This document shows, one piece after another, positions 1-7,759 of a DNA stretch of 64,000 nucleotides. How positions within the stretch are numbered: position 1 is the first letter of the stretch; every line of letters starts with the position of its first letter. The stretch is from Photobacterium chitinilyticum (GTDB taxonomy: Bacteria > Pseudomonadota > Gammaproteobacteria > Enterobacterales > Vibrionaceae), in the NCBI RefSeq assembly GCF_004104355.1, contig NZ_RJLM01000004.1:248001-312000 (forward strand). The letters are read 5' to 3'. Below the pieces are notes generated by a model. That model was given only the letters and a program-made list of their open reading frames with translations. It made no database searches and was not told where the DNA came from. The position numbers and the translations under genes are program-made.

Positions 1-399
1 CGTCGGCAGCGGTTTGTTGAGGTCAGTTTTCGCCTTGGCTTTGACAGCCTGCAACGGTTTGTACGCGGTAGCGATGAATACATGCCAGTACCAAATGTCC
101 AGAAAGCACAGTTGAATGAAGGTTTCGCTGATTTCTGCCGCTGGGCGGCTGACAAGAAAGGGATGATTTTGCCGGAAGGGATTGATTACCCATATTGGCA
201 GCAGCGGGGAGAGAAGCGCTTTTCCCTTGTGGAGCGAATGGAGCTGATACGCCAGTTATTCAGACGCCCGATGGAAATGTGGTTGGTGTATGATCGGGCC
301 TGTTATATGGAAGAGTTCGGGTACCAGGTCTCCGTGGGCACTTTCTGCCCTAAGCCAATCACGCCGCGAAATATTTTGATCCACGCAGAGCGGAAATAA
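1..399 (+). CDS. C-terminal part of an unidentified protein (possibly a class I methyltransferase)
   Basis: The frame is open from the first base of the window to the stop at 397-399, so the start lies outside. About 132 residues are visible. They are rich in aromatic and charged residues, with no membrane segment. The end, GYQVSVGTFCPKPITPRNIL, resembles the last strands of class I SAM-dependent methyltransferases, but the SAM-binding motifs would lie upstream and cannot be checked. I do not recognise the family with confidence. The gene converges with the permease at 425-1138, leaving only 25 bases between them. Confidence 0.6.
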   Translation, partial: RRQRFVEVSFRLGFDSLQRFVRGSDEYMPVPNVQKAQLNEGFADFCRWAADKKGMILPEGIDYPYWQQRGEKRFSLVERMELIRQLFRRPMEMWLVYDRACYMEEFGYQVSVGTFCPKPITPRNILIHAERK

Positions 400-424
400 C
401 TTCGCGTATTTCTTCTTCGTTGCC

Positions 425-1138
425 TCAACGTAATGCAGTGACAATTGCCGTTATCCCGGAAGCAAAACAAATCGCCAACGAAGCCAGACGGATTGTTTCC
501 TTGGGGATGTGGTTTATATAGCGCATCGCGACCTTATAACCAAGATATGAAGCCGGAAGCAAGGGCAGCGATAAGTAAAAATGGTGTAACGTCATATAGC
601 CAATCGGCACTTGTACTATCAAAGATAGCAAGCTGCTCACAACAAAAAAAGCAGACAGGTTGGCTCTGATTAGGTTTCCTTCTTGATGCTGCAACAACAG
701 TGCCATCGGTGGCCCGCCTATTCCGGAGCTGGTGCCAAAGAAGCCGGAAAAAAAACCTGCAACCATCATTCTCTTTGGGTTTGGTTGGATACGGAAAGGG
801 AGCAAGCTAACGAACACCGCCAAGATCACCAATACACCTAACCAGAGCGATAGTTGGCTCGCATCGACCCAATACAAAAGGAATGCACCCGCAACAGAGC
901 CGGGTACACGGCCTAAAAATGCCATCCATAAACCGCCCAACGAAATGGTGGCTCGATGATGGCTGGCATTGATCAAGGAAAGAAACAGGGCGACAACAGT
1001 GATCGGCGCCGGAACGTAATCAGGTGATATTTGAAATAGGATTGGGGCGGTAACAATTGCCAACCCAAACCCTATTGAACTTTGAACAAATGAGCCGACA
1101 AAAATCAGCGTCATTGCGAGTAATATCCCTAGATCCAT
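425..1138 (-). CDS. TauE/SafE-family membrane transporter
   Basis: This is a 237-residue, almost entirely hydrophobic protein of the TauE/SafE (former DUF81) family. Members export or import sulfite, sulfoacetate or other small organic anions across the inner membrane. It shows the family's two related halves: an N-terminal part with GSFVQSSIGFGLAIVTAP and a second half with GFFSGFFGTSSGIGGPPMAL. The glycine-rich SxxGxGG-like turn follows an amphipathic segment. Length fits the family (about 240-270). The substrate cannot be told from sequence. It lies 18 bases after the GGDEF-EAL gene on the same strand, so the two may be cotranscribed. Confidence 0.85.
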   Translation of the reverse strand: MDLGILLAMTLIFVGSFVQSSIGFGLAIVTAPILFQISPDYVPAPITVVALFLSLINASHHRATISLGGLWMAFLGRVPGSVAGAFLLYWVDASQLSLWLGVLVILAVFVSLLPFRIQPNPKRMMVAGFFSGFFGTSSGIGGPPMALLLQHQEGNLIRANLSAFFVVSSLLSLIVQVPIGYMTLHHFYLSLPLLPASYLGYKVAMRYINHIPKETIRLASLAICFASGITAIVTALR

Positions 1139-1156
1139 TTCAAAATCATCACTATT

Positions 1157-3145
1157 TTAGCGGCTTATCGTTATCATTTGCGTGTTTCTATCTGGTATGG
1201 CATTGAGCAGGCTGAAGTTTCGCTCTTCAATTTCGTTGGGCGGCATAGGTTTCCCCAAGTAGAACCCTTGGCAGAAGTCATATTTACAGTTTTGTAGGTA
1301 CTTGAGTTGGCTGATGGTCTCTACCCCTTCAGCGACTACTTTAAGATCAAGCTTTTCACAAATCGCCCGGGTCGCTTCGATGATTGCCTGACTGCCTTTG
1401 TGCTCACCCTGAACGAAGCTTTGATCAAGTTTAACGGTACTGATGGGGAGATCCTGCAGCTGGGACAGGGATGAATAACCCGTACCAAAATCATCAAGGT
1501 ACAGTTCAAGCCCCAGCGTAGCCAGATCTTCAAGGCACTGCTTGGCCTCGTCATATTCCTGCAGCATGGCGGATTCTGTCAGTTCAAGTGCGAGCTGGGC
1601 AGGGTTAATATTATACTGACGAATGAGTGTTTCAATCATGGGGGCAAGGCTAGTTTGCAACTGTGCGCGCGACAAATTGACGCTCATAATAAACGTATGA
1701 TCGTATTTATTGTGCCATGACGCCAATTGCTGACAGGCAGTTTTCAGAATCCACTTTCCGAGTGGAACAATCTGCCCTGTTTCCTCCGCCAGCGGAATAA
1801 ATTCTGTTGGCGAAACTTGGCCGAGCTCTTCATCATGCCAGCGAATGAGGGCTTCGAAGCCTTTGAGTTTATGGTTATTCAAATCAACGATGGGCTGATA
1901 GTACAATTCGAAGGAATTTGCTTCCAAGGCCAGCGTCAGGTGATGGCGCAATGTCATTTTACGATAGAGTGCATCTGCCATATCCGGTGAGAAATGGTGG
2001 CTGCGATTGCGTCCGCGTAATTTTGCCCGGTGCATCGCCATATCAGCCTGGGTTACCAGCGTTTCGATATCGTTGGCATCCTCTGGGAAGTTAGCAGTAC
2101 CGATGCTGCAGCCGATTGATAGCTCCCCGACTTCCTTTAGATGAAAAGGCCTATTTAGGGTGGTAATAATCTGTTTGGCAAACCGGGTTGTTTCTTCAAA
2201 GTGGCGTTGCTCAACTTGAATAATGAATTCATCGCCACCAAATCGTGCCAGCAGTCCTTTGAATTTAACGGATTCTTGTAGCCTGATGGCAATTGCCCGC
2301 AGTAGCTTATCGCCGATAGCATGCCCATATGTATCATTGACCAGCTTAAAACCGTCGACATCCAGAAAGAACAGGCAGTATGGTTGTTGGCTATGTTGGT
2401 TTTCTATGATGGCATTCGTGATCCCACGGCGGTTGAGCAATCCGGTGAGATAATCATGCTCGGCATTATATTTCGCTTTATGGAGCTGTTCTTTCTCCAC
2501 GCTGATATTTACCAAGCTAAGTAAAAGCTGCCCCTTGTCTTGAAGCCATTTGCCATCAATATCGAACCAATGGTGGCTTCTTCCTGTCCAGCAAAGTTTT
2601 TTGTGACGGACGGTACCGTGCTTGCGAGCCTCGGTTATCCAATCCTTGGCAAGGCTGATATCACCAAAAAAGTTGGCTAAATCATGGAGCTGAAACCCGA
2701 AAGAGTGGTTGAAAGCGTTGTTGGAGCTGATGAGCTCGCCATCTGCAGAGAATAGCAGCGCCAGGTTTGAGCAGCCGGAAAAGGCAAGTTCGCGGCGTAA
2801 GCTCGACTCCTCGGCAATCACTTCAACCAGCATTGCAGTTCTGCCATCGACAAGAGGAAAGCCTGAAAAATGGCAGAGTGCCTTCTTCATAATATTGTTT
2901 GGGGAAAAGTACCACCAGGTCTTGATAGCTTCGCCGATGGCAAAATGCTGCTGGTAGCCCTCAAGAGTGGCATTAACGGCCTGTGACATATCAGCACCCA
3001 GATCTCTGGATGTCAGTTCATCTAAGGTTGCAGCTTCCCACAACGGGAGTGAGGCTTTGTTGGCCCAGATGATTTTTTTTTGTTGAATATCGAATATCCA
3101 GATAGCGGACTGAAGATGTTCAAAAAGCGAAAAGGTATGGTTCAT
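1157..3145 (-). CDS. PAS-GGDEF-EAL cyclic-di-GMP signalling protein
   Basis: A 662-residue cytoplasmic protein that probably makes and/or breaks cyclic di-GMP. About 215 N-terminal residues form two PAS-like segments with no membrane helix. Next comes a GGDEF domain with an intact RFGGDEF active site, then an EAL domain with the FEALIRW, ELTES, DDFGTGYSSL and AEGVET motifs. Both catalytic signatures are present, so either activity is possible. I see no RxxD inhibitory site just before GGDEF. I chose the ATG at 3145; an in-frame TTG lies two codons upstream. Neither has a strong ribosome-binding site. The PAS region probably senses a small molecule or redox state. Confidence 0.9.
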   Translation of the reverse strand: MNHTFSLFEHLQSAIWIFDIQQKKIIWANKASLPLWEAATLDELTSRDLGADMSQAVNATLEGYQQHFAIGEAIKTWWYFSPNNIMKKALCHFSGFPLVDGRTAMLVEVIAEESSLRRELAFSGCSNLALLFSADGELISSNNAFNHSFGFQLHDLANFFGDISLAKDWITEARKHGTVRHKKLCWTGRSHHWFDIDGKWLQDKGQLLLSLVNISVEKEQLHKAKYNAEHDYLTGLLNRRGITNAIIENQHSQQPYCLFFLDVDGFKLVNDTYGHAIGDKLLRAIAIRLQESVKFKGLLARFGGDEFIIQVEQRHFEETTRFAKQIITTLNRPFHLKEVGELSIGCSIGTANFPEDANDIETLVTQADMAMHRAKLRGRNRSHHFSPDMADALYRKMTLRHHLTLALEANSFELYYQPIVDLNNHKLKGFEALIRWHDEELGQVSPTEFIPLAEETGQIVPLGKWILKTACQQLASWHNKYDHTFIMSVNLSRAQLQTSLAPMIETLIRQYNINPAQLALELTESAMLQEYDEAKQCLEDLATLGLELYLDDFGTGYSSLSQLQDLPISTVKLDQSFVQGEHKGSQAIIEATRAICEKLDLKVVAEGVETISQLKYLQNCKYDFCQGFYLGKPMPPNEIEERNFSLLNAIPDRNTQMITISR

Positions 3146-3446
3146 TACCAATACGGGACATTATTATATTGAATATTATTAATAGGTTATCTTAAAAATA
3201 GGTTCATAAAAATATATCTGTGCTAAAAAAATGTGAGGCTAATACCAATATGGATAAGTAGTTGTTGAGAAAGCTGCTCAGGATGAATCACTTTGAATGC
3301 GGTATAAATTGCTGCTAACTAGTTATTATAATTAGAGAATTTATAATGCAGTTATAAGCGATTTCGACTAGGAAGAATGACATGAGTACTAATGTATATT
3401 GGTCTCATGCCCGAAATATAAAAAATGAGACTTGGATACTTGAAAA
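3146..3446. other. AT-rich intergenic region between the GGDEF-EAL gene and tyrP
   Basis: About 300 AT-rich bases with no supportable gene. It should contain the promoter of the GGDEF-EAL gene (reading leftwards). I see no clear operator. The tyrP terminator begins at its right edge. Confidence 0.5.
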
Positions 3447-3480
3447 GCAGCAAAGAAAATGAAAACCACCTCTTTGCTGC
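3447..3480 (-). terminator. Rho-independent terminator of tyrP
   Basis: GCAGCAAAGA at 3447-3456 pairs perfectly with TCTTTGCTGC at 3471-3480 (10-bp stem, 14-base loop). On the minus strand the stem is followed by TTTTC. It sits 31 bases past the tyrP stop codon. Confidence 0.75.
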
Positions 3481-3511
3481 AAGACAATTACCCAATTAAA
3501 CAATCACCTAA

Positions 3512-4720
3512 TTAACCTACCGCAGGAATGATGCCTGCCATTTGTAAAAATTGGGCCGAGATAATCATGATGCCTATGCCGGTAACAAGAACCAAAGCGG
3601 GGGAGCCGCCACGCACTTTATAGTCATTGTCGTTACCAGGGCGCTGTTTGCGCTGGGCTTTGACCATGGCAACAGGCAGGAAAATAGCCAGGATCACAAG
3701 TGCAATAGCGGCAAAACCCAGTGCCATAATGAATCCTTGCGGGTAGAAAAGGGCGAAACCAAGAGGCGGAAGGAACGTTATCATTGCTGTCTGGATACGC
3801 CCTTTGACTTGGTTGCCACGGTTGAGGCTATCAGACAGAAAATCAAACAACCCCAGGCTGACACCCAGAAACGAGGTGGCGAGTGCCAGGTCGGCAAAGA
3901 TAGAAACAGATTGGCTTACCATTGGATTGTGTAGCATTGCGCTCAAGGTGGCGATGAAAGAGCCAAGTGTTGTACTTGCCATGAGATCAGGCTGGCTTAA
4001 TACACCTTGGCTGGCAACTTGCCATAATACGTAGATCATCAAAGGCGTTGCTGAGCCAATGATCATGATCTTTCTTAGGGCTTTCATGTCTAGGCCGACG
4101 TAGCGGACGATTGATGGAATACTGCCGTGAAAGCCGAAAGAGGTAAAAATGACTGGCAGGGCAGAAAGCAGCAAACCTTTTTGTACTGGCATGTCAACGA
4201 GGTGTACGCCTTTTACATGTGGCGCCAGCAGGAACAGCATCGTTGCAAGGGCAATGATTTTTAAGGCAAAGAGAATACGGTTGACTATGTCGACTGAGTG
4301 AGTGCCTACAGAAACGACTGAAGCAATAAGCAGAGTAAAAACAATAGTACCGGTTTGCGGGCTGACGTTCATTCCCATCCAGTTGTTCAGCTTGTCATTG
4401 AGCTGGGCTCCCCCCCCCGCGATGTAGGCGGCACAGAGAGAATAGAACAAAAACATCATCGCGAAGCTGGCGATGATTTGACCTTTTCTTCCCAGTAACT
4501 GATGCGCCAAGGTATGCAGTGTTGCATTTTGATCGGCGTGCTGATGGACTTCCAGCATTAATAGTGCGGTGTAAATCATGAGTGCCCAGATACCAAGCAT
4601 CGCCAGTGTTGCAGTAGCGAAGCCTAGGCCTGCGGAGGCAAGGGGTAGAGCCAGCATACCGGCACCAATGGTCGTTCCGGCGATAATCAGTGTGCTGCCG
4701 AGCGTTTTGTTCATGGTCAT
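3512..4720 (-). CDS. tyrP: Tyrosine-specific amino acid permease TyrP
   Basis: A 402-residue inner-membrane symporter of the hydroxy/aromatic amino acid permease (HAAAP) family, which takes up tyrosine with protons. The start MNKTLGSTLIIAGTTIGAGM and the internal VIFTSFGFHGSIPSIVRY closely match E. coli TyrP and fit it better than Mtr or TnaB. About eleven membrane segments are evident and the length is the usual one. The start at 4720 follows GGGAG ten bases upstream; MNKTL at 4714 is an alternative. Upstream lie a good TyrR box (5046-5063) and a long structured leader. TyrR itself is encoded at 56158-57693, so control by aromatic amino acids is likely. Confidence 0.93.
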   Translation of the reverse strand: MTMNKTLGSTLIIAGTTIGAGMLALPLASAGLGFATATLAMLGIWALMIYTALLMLEVHQHADQNATLHTLAHQLLGRKGQIIASFAMMFLFYSLCAAYIAGGGAQLNDKLNNWMGMNVSPQTGTIVFTLLIASVVSVGTHSVDIVNRILFALKIIALATMLFLLAPHVKGVHLVDMPVQKGLLLSALPVIFTSFGFHGSIPSIVRYVGLDMKALRKIMIIGSATPLMIYVLWQVASQGVLSQPDLMASTTLGSFIATLSAMLHNPMVSQSVSIFADLALATSFLGVSLGLFDFLSDSLNRGNQVKGRIQTAMITFLPPLGFALFYPQGFIMALGFAAIALVILAIFLPVAMVKAQRKQRPGNDNDYKVRGGSPALVLVTGIGIMIISAQFLQMAGIIPAVG

Positions 4721-4816
4721 TGAGTCGAAGCTCCCAGTTGTCAGTTATTAGTTAGTGTGGGAGAAGGTGGCTGTATGATATGCGCCTACCTGCGGTCTTA
4801 TCTCCCGGTAAAGGAA

Positions 4817-4899
4817 ATAGCCACAATGGCGAAATCGAGATGAGTGTTGATTACCGGGTGGTAACTATTCTTTACACCTGATCGTGCCATTGTGGCTAT
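4817..4899. repeat. 14-bp perfect inverted repeat in the tyrP leader
   Basis: ATAGCCACAATGGC (4817-4830) and its exact complement GCCATTGTGGCTAT (4886-4899) enclose 55 bases. The enclosed part holds a small hairpin, TTACC...GGTAA, and a weak TyrR-box-like sequence (4859-4876). It lies 97-179 bases upstream of the tyrP start. It may fold in the mRNA leader or act as a DNA site. Confidence 0.6.
4859..4876. promoter_or_regulatory. Weak TyrR-box-like site
   Basis: TGGTAACTATTCTTTACA keeps the invariant G-N14-C and a full TTTACA right half, but the left half is imperfect against TGTAAA-N6-TTTACA. It could be the weak box of a strong/weak pair, though it lies about 170 bases from the strong one. 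Confidence 0.35.
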
Positions 4900-5045
4900 C
4901 GATAGTCGGTGTGGGTGAAGCATTTATTCACGGTTCTTACCTTTTTTGCAGTGTTTAAGCCCAGGCATTTCAGGCTTGATGCTGGTGGAAACTGGTTGTT
5001 ACCTTAAAGGTAGTGATAGTGACTGTCAACTATGATGTTTTCTGG

Positions 5046-5063
5046 TGTAAGGTTTTATTTACG
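5046..5063. promoter_or_regulatory. TyrR box upstream of tyrP
   Basis: TGTAAGGTTTTATTTACG matches the TyrR operator TGTAAA-N6-TTTACA at ten of twelve defined positions and keeps the required G-N14-C. It is 326 bases upstream of the tyrP start, so the promoter is probably here and the mRNA has a long leader. TyrR bound with tyrosine or phenylalanine would be the expected regulator. Confidence 0.7.
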
Positions 5064-5116
5064 CGTAATCGGGGCGGGGAGGTATGTACTTGACTTTCTT
5101 TGGGCTTTCGAAAGAG

Positions 5117-5137
5117 TTTGATACGCGCGGTATCAAA
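5117..5137. repeat. 21-bp palindrome between tyrP and yfaY
   Basis: TTTGATAC at 5117-5124 and GTATCAAA at 5130-5137 are perfect 8-bp arms around GCGCG. It lies in the divergent region between tyrP and the yfaY start. This is a good candidate operator for an unknown dimeric regulator. Confidence 0.55.
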
Positions 5138-5222
5138 TTGGCTTCATATTTGTGCAATGCAGAGACGAAATTGGTATAAGGTGTATTAGAACCAGATCAT
5201 GATGACAAGAAAGAGGGAAAGC

Positions 5223-5312
5223 ATGTTGCGAGTAACAATGATCAGTACTGGAGAAGAGGTGCTGCATGGGGATATCGTTATTTCCCCAATTACACTTTTT
5301 ATCAACTTATAG
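5223..5312 (+). pseudogene. yfaY: 5' fragment of CinA-like yfaY, cut off by the island
   Basis: The ATG at 5223 opens MLRVTMISTGEEVLHGDIV, clearly the N-terminus of E. coli YfaY (MLKVEMLSTGDEVLHGQIVD). Those 19 codons end at 5279. From about 5280 the reading is foreign and stops at 5310-5312. The remainder of the gene resumes at about 23155, in front of yfaE-nrdB-nrdA. Upstream, AGAGGGA gives a ribosome-binding site. The gene was therefore disrupted by insertion of the 5280-23157 element. Confidence 0.9.
5280..5291 (+). repeat. Left terminal inverted repeat of the element
   Basis: ATTTCCCCAATT begins directly after the last native yfaY codon and matches the right tip (23145-23156) at 10 of 12 positions in inverted orientation. 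Confidence 0.55.
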
Positions 5313-5376
5313 CATAACACCCCATTCAGCCTGCGTTTAAAGCTAAAAATACACTCCCAACCCGTCGTAAAAATAA

Positions 5377-5424
5377 TTGACAACTATCAATATGTAAGAG
5401 TACTGTACCCATAAACAGTACTCT
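5377..5424 (+). promoter_or_regulatory. SOS-type promoter of the recombinase operon: -35 box and LexA box
   Basis: TTGACA at 5377-5382 is a consensus -35 box. Eighteen bases on, TACTGTACCCATAAACAGTA (5401-5420) matches the LexA consensus at 16 of 20 positions, with the essential CTG-N10-CAG. Its first six bases could serve as the -10. The palindrome extends to AGAGTACTGT/ACAGTACTCT (5397-5424) and runs into TTTT, so the transcript could also form a terminator-like hairpin. The first recombinase gene starts 26 bases downstream. LexA repression with induction by DNA damage is the natural reading. Confidence 0.75.
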
Positions 5425-5446
5425 TTTTGTTGCATAGGAGGAGAGA

Positions 5447-7759
5447 GTGATTAAACCCCAGTTTCTTCAAAATCACCCCTTAGATCACTTGGAGCCAGCG
5501 TTGAACGATTTGTTACGTTCAACCAATGCACCTTCCCAAAAAGATAGGGCCTCAAAACTTGCTGCTCTGTTAAATGCATTTCTGCATATGACCTCCACAA
5601 AATTTAAGTTCATCAGTACAAATGACGCAAAATTCACTGAGCATGTGCTGACGGGGTTCGTTGGCTTTATCTATACAGAAATCGACGGCTCAGTAACTAA
5701 CAAATACCAGCTAGCACGGTTAGTAATGCGACTTCCTTGTTGTAACCTGTCGTTCAAAATTTCAAACTTGAAATTGTCGGATGATGCACAGCTTGCAGTT
5801 GATTACTACAAGAAAAACTTCAATGTTGATGAACAGGTAAGGCGTTTCTATGAGGGGTGGTTTGTAGAGGCTAAAGATGGCAAAACGGCGTTTTTTGATC
5901 TAACTTCGATATATTTAACTTATGATGAAATGCACATTTCTCAAATTCATGAATCAGTGAAAAGCTTTGCCGTAAAAGAGGCCTGCAATTCTCTCAAAGC
6001 ATGCCTGAAGAGCCTTGGCCTTATCATTAAAAAGCTCCCTGTTATTGCCTGTGATAGTCATACCTTTCATGATGTAATGTCATCCAAAAAAATCAACAAG
6101 ACGATAAGTTGTATTTATTCACTTTGCCTGAATGACGCAGTGCAGTCTGAACACTGCCTAAAAACATTTCATGTCAATTGGCAATCCGCGATCACTGTTT
6201 TCAAAGAGGTGTTTGTTAAGAAAGGCATTGTTGGGAAACCTCGTATTGAATTGCTTGCACCTGAGTTCAAAACATCGGGAAAGCAGGTGACATCTAAAAC
6301 AAAAGAGCGGAAGGGTAAGGACGGTAACGCGTTTAATAATAAACTGATCACCCCTATTCCGCTCTCCTATAGCGATACAAAAGCAAAAGAGCTTATCTTT
6401 GAGTCAATAAAAGCCGATATCAATCATGTCACATTTCATTGTCGCAAAATATGGGATGAGACGATGAAAAACCATGAGGATTTTAAGACGCTTGCCGAAC
6501 AGGGGCAGGTGAGGCCCCTAGTGAAGCAGAGTTTTAAAAACCCGCTTGACATGACCAGAGATGAAAATGTTTGCGCCACTTTCAGGCAATGCGGTTTCAG
6601 ATACCAAGATAGATACAATCAGTGGCTATTAGGGGCAAAAAATGTCAAAAATCTAACAACCCTATTGGCGCTTCCAACAATTACCGTCATGCAGGCGTTT
6701 TGCTACTTACTTATCGAGATACATCCAAGTATTACCCCCTCTTGGCTTGCAAAGTGGGATTTGTATGATGACAAAGGTGATTTTCATGGCTTTAAGGAAG
6801 TTAAGGGTGTTTGGATTGCGCTAAGTAAAAAAGAGCGCAAAGGGAAAGAAAATGCTCAGCAAGAAGTGATGCTTACAGTCGAGTCGAAGAAGCTGATAGA
6901 AGAATACCTTGAACTGACACAGCAACTGAGAACTCAGCTTCAACAAGAATCGAATGACGGTTTTAGAAAAATGCTGATTTCGGCTGAAACCATTGCCAGC
7001 AAGGCGCAGACCTACACAGCAAATAGTCGTCCTACTAAAGAGCTAGGCAAGAAGTTGGCTGAACCTTCAAAACATAAGGCAGAAACGGAAGCTGTCAGTA
7101 TTGCCAAACACCTAACACATTCCCGAATGCGCTCAGCTGTGGGAGTTCGTGTTTACCTAGAAACTGGTAGTGTTCACGCAATGGCAGAAGCCTTGGGGCA
7201 TGAAAAATATGTCCCATCATTGATTAGTCACTATCTGCCGAAACCGCTTTGGGACTACTTCACCAACCGCTGGATTCGTCAGTTCCAAAACGCGATTGTA
7301 TATGAAGCCATGAAGGACTCACGCTACCTACATAAGGCAATTGATATTCACCCTGACGAGCTGAACAGCTTTTTGGAAAAACATGGCTTGGGTGAGCTAC
7401 CTGAGCATATTCGGACGGGTAAAAAGAAGGCAAAGGACATTGCTAATGACGAAGTCTGTCAGTTTGACGAGGCCATTTTTCTAGTATCTACCTCCCTGTT
7501 GCAACTCTTCATGGCGCTAGTCACTATCGTTGATAATGCACCGAGTGAAACGAAGACGACTCAGTTTGCTAAGAACTGGTATGAGGCAGCGAAATTTGTC
7601 TTGTCACACATTTCCGTGGCGCTTAAAAACCGCGAAGTCAACAGCCCTGGCAATGCTGAAATGATCAGTAATGATATCGCCGAGATGTACCGTGTGGCAG
7701 CAAATAACCCATTAAATAATGAGCTTATCGAAGGGGCAATCCTATGTCAGTCAGTTTAA
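5447..7759 (+). CDS. Large tyrosine recombinase-like protein 1 of the element
   Basis: A 770-residue protein; the GTG start at 5447 follows a strong AGGAGGAG site. Only the C-terminal third looks like a tyrosine recombinase. It has a box-II-like stretch around residues 559-563 (Arg562, with Ser where box II usually has His), ALGH ending in His585, and candidate catalytic Tyr596 in SHY. I could not place the first arginine of the active site, so it may be divergent or an accessory subunit. About 500 N-terminal residues match nothing I know. It overlaps the next gene by 16 bases, implying translational coupling. It may correspond to one Gamma-Mobile-Trio protein, but I cannot say which. Confidence 0.75.
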   Translation: MIKPQFLQNHPLDHLEPALNDLLRSTNAPSQKDRASKLAALLNAFLHMTSTKFKFISTNDAKFTEHVLTGFVGFIYTEIDGSVTNKYQLARLVMRLPCCNLSFKISNLKLSDDAQLAVDYYKKNFNVDEQVRRFYEGWFVEAKDGKTAFFDLTSIYLTYDEMHISQIHESVKSFAVKEACNSLKACLKSLGLIIKKLPVIACDSHTFHDVMSSKKINKTISCIYSLCLNDAVQSEHCLKTFHVNWQSAITVFKEVFVKKGIVGKPRIELLAPEFKTSGKQVTSKTKERKGKDGNAFNNKLITPIPLSYSDTKAKELIFESIKADINHVTFHCRKIWDETMKNHEDFKTLAEQGQVRPLVKQSFKNPLDMTRDENVCATFRQCGFRYQDRYNQWLLGAKNVKNLTTLLALPTITVMQAFCYLLIEIHPSITPSWLAKWDLYDDKGDFHGFKEVKGVWIALSKKERKGKENAQQEVMLTVESKKLIEEYLELTQQLRTQLQQESNDGFRKMLISAETIASKAQTYTANSRPTKELGKKLAEPSKHKAETEAVSIAKHLTHSRMRSAVGVRVYLETGSVHAMAEALGHEKYVPSLISHYLPKPLWDYFTNRWIRQFQNAIVYEAMKDSRYLHKAIDIHPDELNSFLEKHGLGELPEHIRTGKKKAKDIANDEVCQFDEAIFLVSTSLLQLFMALVTIVDNAPSETKTTQFAKNWYEAAKFVLSHISVALKNREVNSPGNAEMISNDIAEMYRVAANNPLNNELIEGAILCQSV

